From Micrococcales bacterium (GTDB lineage Bacteria; Actinomycetota; Actinomycetes; Actinomycetales; Cellulomonadaceae), in assembly GCA_009783975.1 (NCBI GenBank), contig WRCL01000054.1, positions 1-8,626 of the forward strand: DNA of 8,626 bases. Direction: 5' to 3'. The notes below the pieces were generated by a model. The model was not told the DNA's origin. It made no database searches and saw only the letters and a program-made list of their open reading frames with translations. Made by a program: the position numbers and the translations under genes. Shown here one piece after another: positions 7,024 through 8,626 of the stretch. Position 1 is the first letter of the stretch. Each line of letters opens with the position of its first letter.

Positions 7024-7029
7024 CACACT
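7024..7029 (+). promoter_or_regulatory. Possible weak -10 element for the threonine aldolase gene
   Basis: CACACT sits six bases before the ATG at 7036, the same spacing as at the kinase and ATPase starts. It keeps A2 and T6 of the TANNNT pattern but has C at position 1, and no -35 is visible at the right distance. No Shine-Dalgarno precedes the ATG. The aldolase may instead be read from the kinase transcript, whose stop is 26 bases upstream. Confidence 0.25.
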
Positions 7030-7035
7030 GTGCGT

Positions 7036-8073
7036 ATGCGTCTGCACAACCCGTCCCACCGCGACTTCGGCTCCGACAACCACGCAGGGGTGCACCCGGC
7101 GGTGCTCGACGCGCTCGTCGAAGCCAACGGCGGCCATGTGCACTCCTACGGCGACGACCCGTACACGGCCAGGCTCGCCGAGGTCGTCGCCGAGCATTTT
7201 GGCCCGTCAGCCCACGCGTACCCGGTGTTCTGCGGGACCGGCGCGAACGTCGTGGCACTGTCGGCGATGACCCCGCGCTGGGGGTCGGTCGTCACCGCGG
7301 CGACGTCCCACGTCCACACCGACGAGGCTGGGGCACCTGAACGCGTCGCCGGGCTCAAGCTGCTCACGGTGCCCACCGAGGACGGCAAGCTGGACCCCGA
7401 CGCGTTGGCGCAGGCCGCGACGGTCGGCCGTGCCGTGCACCACCCCCAGCCGACGACTGTGGCGATCTCACAGTCCACCGAGCTCGGGACCGTCTACACC
7501 CCGACCGAGACCGCCGAGCTGGCGCAGATCGCCCACGACGCCGGCCTGCGCCTGTACGTCGACGGTGCACGTCTGGCCAACGCCGCAGCACACCTGGGCG
7601 TCCCTCTGCGCGCGCTCACCACCGATGTCGGCGTCGACGTCGTCACCTTGGGTGCGACGAAGAACGGCGCGTTCGCCGCTGAGGTCGTCGTCGTGCTCAA
7701 CCCCGGCTCGACCGACGGTATCGAGCACGTGCGCAAGATGGACGCCCAGCTGTCGAGCAAAGCCCGGTTCGCCGCCGCCCAGGTCCTCGCCCTGTACGGC
7801 ACCGACCTGTGGCGTCAGTGCGCCACACAGGCCAACACCATGGCGACCCGCCTCGCCGAGGGCCTGGCAGCTCTGGGTGTGCCGGTCACCACCGCGGTGC
7901 AGGCCAACGCTGTGTTCGCCCAGATCCCCCCCGCGACCACAGCACGTCTGCGCGAGCACTGGATGTTCTACGACTGGACCCCCGACGGCTCCCAGGTCCG
8001 CCTCATGTGCGCCTGGGACACCACCGAAGCCGACGTCGACGCGTTCCTCGCCGTGGCCAGGTCTGCTCAGTGA
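7036..8073 (+). CDS. ltaE: Low-specificity L-threonine aldolase (PLP-dependent)
   Basis: Cleaves L-threonine and L-allo-threonine to glycine and acetaldehyde in the cytosol with pyridoxal phosphate; a fold-type I aminotransferase-like enzyme, normally about 340-350 residues. This one has 345. The opening FGSDNHAGVHPAVLDAL (11-27) and HSYGDDPYT (36-44) are typical of the family. SHVHTDEAGAPE (91-102) holds the histidine expected to stack on the cofactor (His94). YVDGARLANA (174-183) contains the PLP-pyridine Asp176 and Arg179, and LGATKNGA has Lys209 as the Schiff-base lysine. The C-terminal half has the usual KMDAQLSSK and YDW blocks. ATG 7036 is preferred: family similarity begins there, and it has the six-base spacing to a -10-like hexamer; GTG 7030 is in frame but less likely. 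All key residues are present, so it should be active. It may provide glycine and acetaldehyde or degrade threonine. Confidence 0.93.
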   Translation: MRLHNPSHRDFGSDNHAGVHPAVLDALVEANGGHVHSYGDDPYTARLAEVVAEHFGPSAHAYPVFCGTGANVVALSAMTPRWGSVVTAATSHVHTDEAGAPERVAGLKLLTVPTEDGKLDPDALAQAATVGRAVHHPQPTTVAISQSTELGTVYTPTETAELAQIAHDAGLRLYVDGARLANAAAHLGVPLRALTTDVGVDVVTLGATKNGAFAAEVVVVLNPGSTDGIEHVRKMDAQLSSKARFAAAQVLALYGTDLWRQCATQANTMATRLAEGLAALGVPVTTAVQANAVFAQIPPATTARLREHWMFYDWTPDGSQVRLMCAWDTTEADVDAFLAVARSAQ

Positions 8074-8077
8074 GCAG
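8063..8077 (+). terminator. Short dyad over the ltaE stop codon, possible weak terminator
   Basis: CTGCTCA-G-TGAGCAG is a perfect 15-base dyad centred on 8070 that includes the TGA stop. As RNA it gives a six-pair stem with an AGT loop. No T-run follows, so it is not a canonical intrinsic terminator. A partial copy of its left half, TCTGCTCAGT, recurs at 8141-8150. It could equally be a protein-binding site. Confidence 0.25.
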
Positions 8078-8626
8078 CAATTGCGCGGGGATGGGGCACA
8101 CTGGCGATGGCCTTGACCTCATCTGAACGCCGGGCCGACCTCTGCTCAGTCAGAACAAAACAGAGTCCGTCGAGACAGGCTGAAAAGGTCGACCTCGCCG
8201 CTCGGTCCGGACAGCCGCCGCGTGGTCGTGCGCACCACGCTCGTCGCGCGGAGAAGTTGGTCGGGTTGGCTGCCCAGCGTCGGGCAGGGCTGACCCATGC
8301 GTGTCTGGGTGCGGGTGCCCCATTCCTGCCTGGTTCACGAAGGCTGGATTTGGTTGCCCGGTCCTGGGCGAGGCTGAGCCGCGTGTGTCTGGGTGCGTGT
8401 GCCCCATTCTTGCCTGGTCCGCGAAGGCCGCGTCGTGGTGAGCTGGTTCTGGTTGCCCGGCGTCGGGCAGGGCTGACCCGCGTGTGTCTGGGTGCGTGTG
8501 CCTCATTCTTGCCTGGTCCGCGAAGGCCGCGTCGTGGTGAGCTGGTTCTGGCTGCCCGGCGTTGGGCAGGGCTGTCCCGTGGTCGGGTGGTCGGTGTGGT
8601 TGTTCGTCGCAGAACACAGTTCCGTC
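8074..8626. other. 553-base region without a recognised gene; open frames on both strands
   Basis: No protein family is recognised. Two open frames cover most of it. On the plus strand, the ltaE frame past its stop stays open to the window edge, with an ATG at 8107 and a -10-like CACACT at 8097-8102; its product would be Arg-rich with the repeat motif ARRRAGLTRVCLGA. On the minus strand, 8617-8150 (GTG start, 155 codons) gives a His/Ala/Pro-rich repeat product (GQPEPAHHDAAF). The minus frame uses many A-ending codons (CCA, GCA, ACA, AGA) unlike the real genes here, and neither frame has a convincing ribosome site. Both are probably by-products of a 99-base repeat unit, whose length is a multiple of three. 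The plus frame could still be the start of a gene continuing outside the window. Confidence 0.5.
8270..8579 (+). repeat. Imperfect tandem repeats (84, 99, 99 bp and partial fourth), each headed by a small hairpin
   Basis: Copies begin at 8270, 8354, 8453 and 8552. The second and third are 99 bases and differ at eight positions by eye; seven of these fall within the first 21 bases. The first is 84 bases, lacking 15 bases (the CCGCGTCGTGGTGAG block) after position 8343. The fourth fades out after about 8579. Each copy begins with a stem of six pairs and a six-base loop: CTGCCC/GGGCAG, TTGCCC/GGGCGA, TTGCCC/GGGCAG and CTGCCC/GGGCAG. The rest of the unit (GTGTCTGGGTGCG, TTGCCTGGTCCGCGAAGG) is nearly constant. 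There are no spacers of the CRISPR kind. The function is unknown; options are a structured RNA, a chromosomal minisatellite, a protein-binding array or a coding repeat. Confidence 0.85.

Noticed and set aside
6877..7035. Longer threonine aldolase N-terminus
   Set aside because: It would overlap the kinase C-terminus, and family similarity begins only after the ATG at 7036.
7430..8116. Second plus-strand frame within ltaE
   Set aside because: It is an Arg/Ser/Pro-rich out-of-frame shadow of the aldolase, which has all catalytic residues.
8270..8579. CRISPR array
   Set aside because: Units are directly adjacent 84-99 base copies without unique spacers of constant length, and no cas gene is present.

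Overview
The window is high-GC DNA with GTG starts, TANNNT-type -10 boxes lying directly in front of start codons, and strong G/C third-position bias. This fits an actinobacterium. Codon style and the kinase architecture are compatible with Micrococcales such as the Cellulomonas/Sanguibacter group, but the genus cannot be fixed from sequence alone. No tRNA, rRNA, CRISPR array, transposase or integrase was recognised.

Layout. (1) Positions 1-1389 (+): the C-terminal end of an ABC ATPase overlapping a four-TM FtsX/MacB-type permease. (2) 1499-1966 (+): a small lipoprotein with four mature-domain cysteines besides the lipid-modified one. (3) 1967-2148: convergent intergenic region containing an open frame that continues the lipoprotein frame past its stop, possibly a gene remnant. 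(4) 5023-2149 (-): a tightly coupled operon of ABC ATPase, about 12-TM membrane protein and RsmD (16S rRNA guanine-N2 methyltransferase). Both gene junctions are 4-base GTGA overlaps. (5) 5030-5110: a short divergent promoter region. (6) 5111-7009 (+): a membrane-anchored Ser/Thr-kinase-like protein with a degenerate ATP-binding lobe and an unrecognised extracytoplasmic Cys-containing domain. (7) 7036-8073 (+): a low-specificity L-threonine aldolase. (8) 8074-8626: no recognisable gene, but a run of imperfect tandem repeats (84, 99 and 99 bp plus a partial copy), each opening with a small hairpin whose stem pairing is kept although its bases vary.

Functional reading. The first two genes form one ABC system, probably of the MacB/LolCDE mechanotransmission type. 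The lipoprotein behind it may be a co-located envelope partner. The minus-strand ATPase and polytopic protein look like a second ABC system, transcribed with the housekeeping rsmD gene. The kinase-like gene is divergent from that operon, and three start codons (5023, 5111, 7036) share the layout -10 hexamer, 6 nt, start codon, which suggests leaderless transcripts. The most unusual structures are the hairpin-headed tandem repeats at the right end and the kinase-like receptor.
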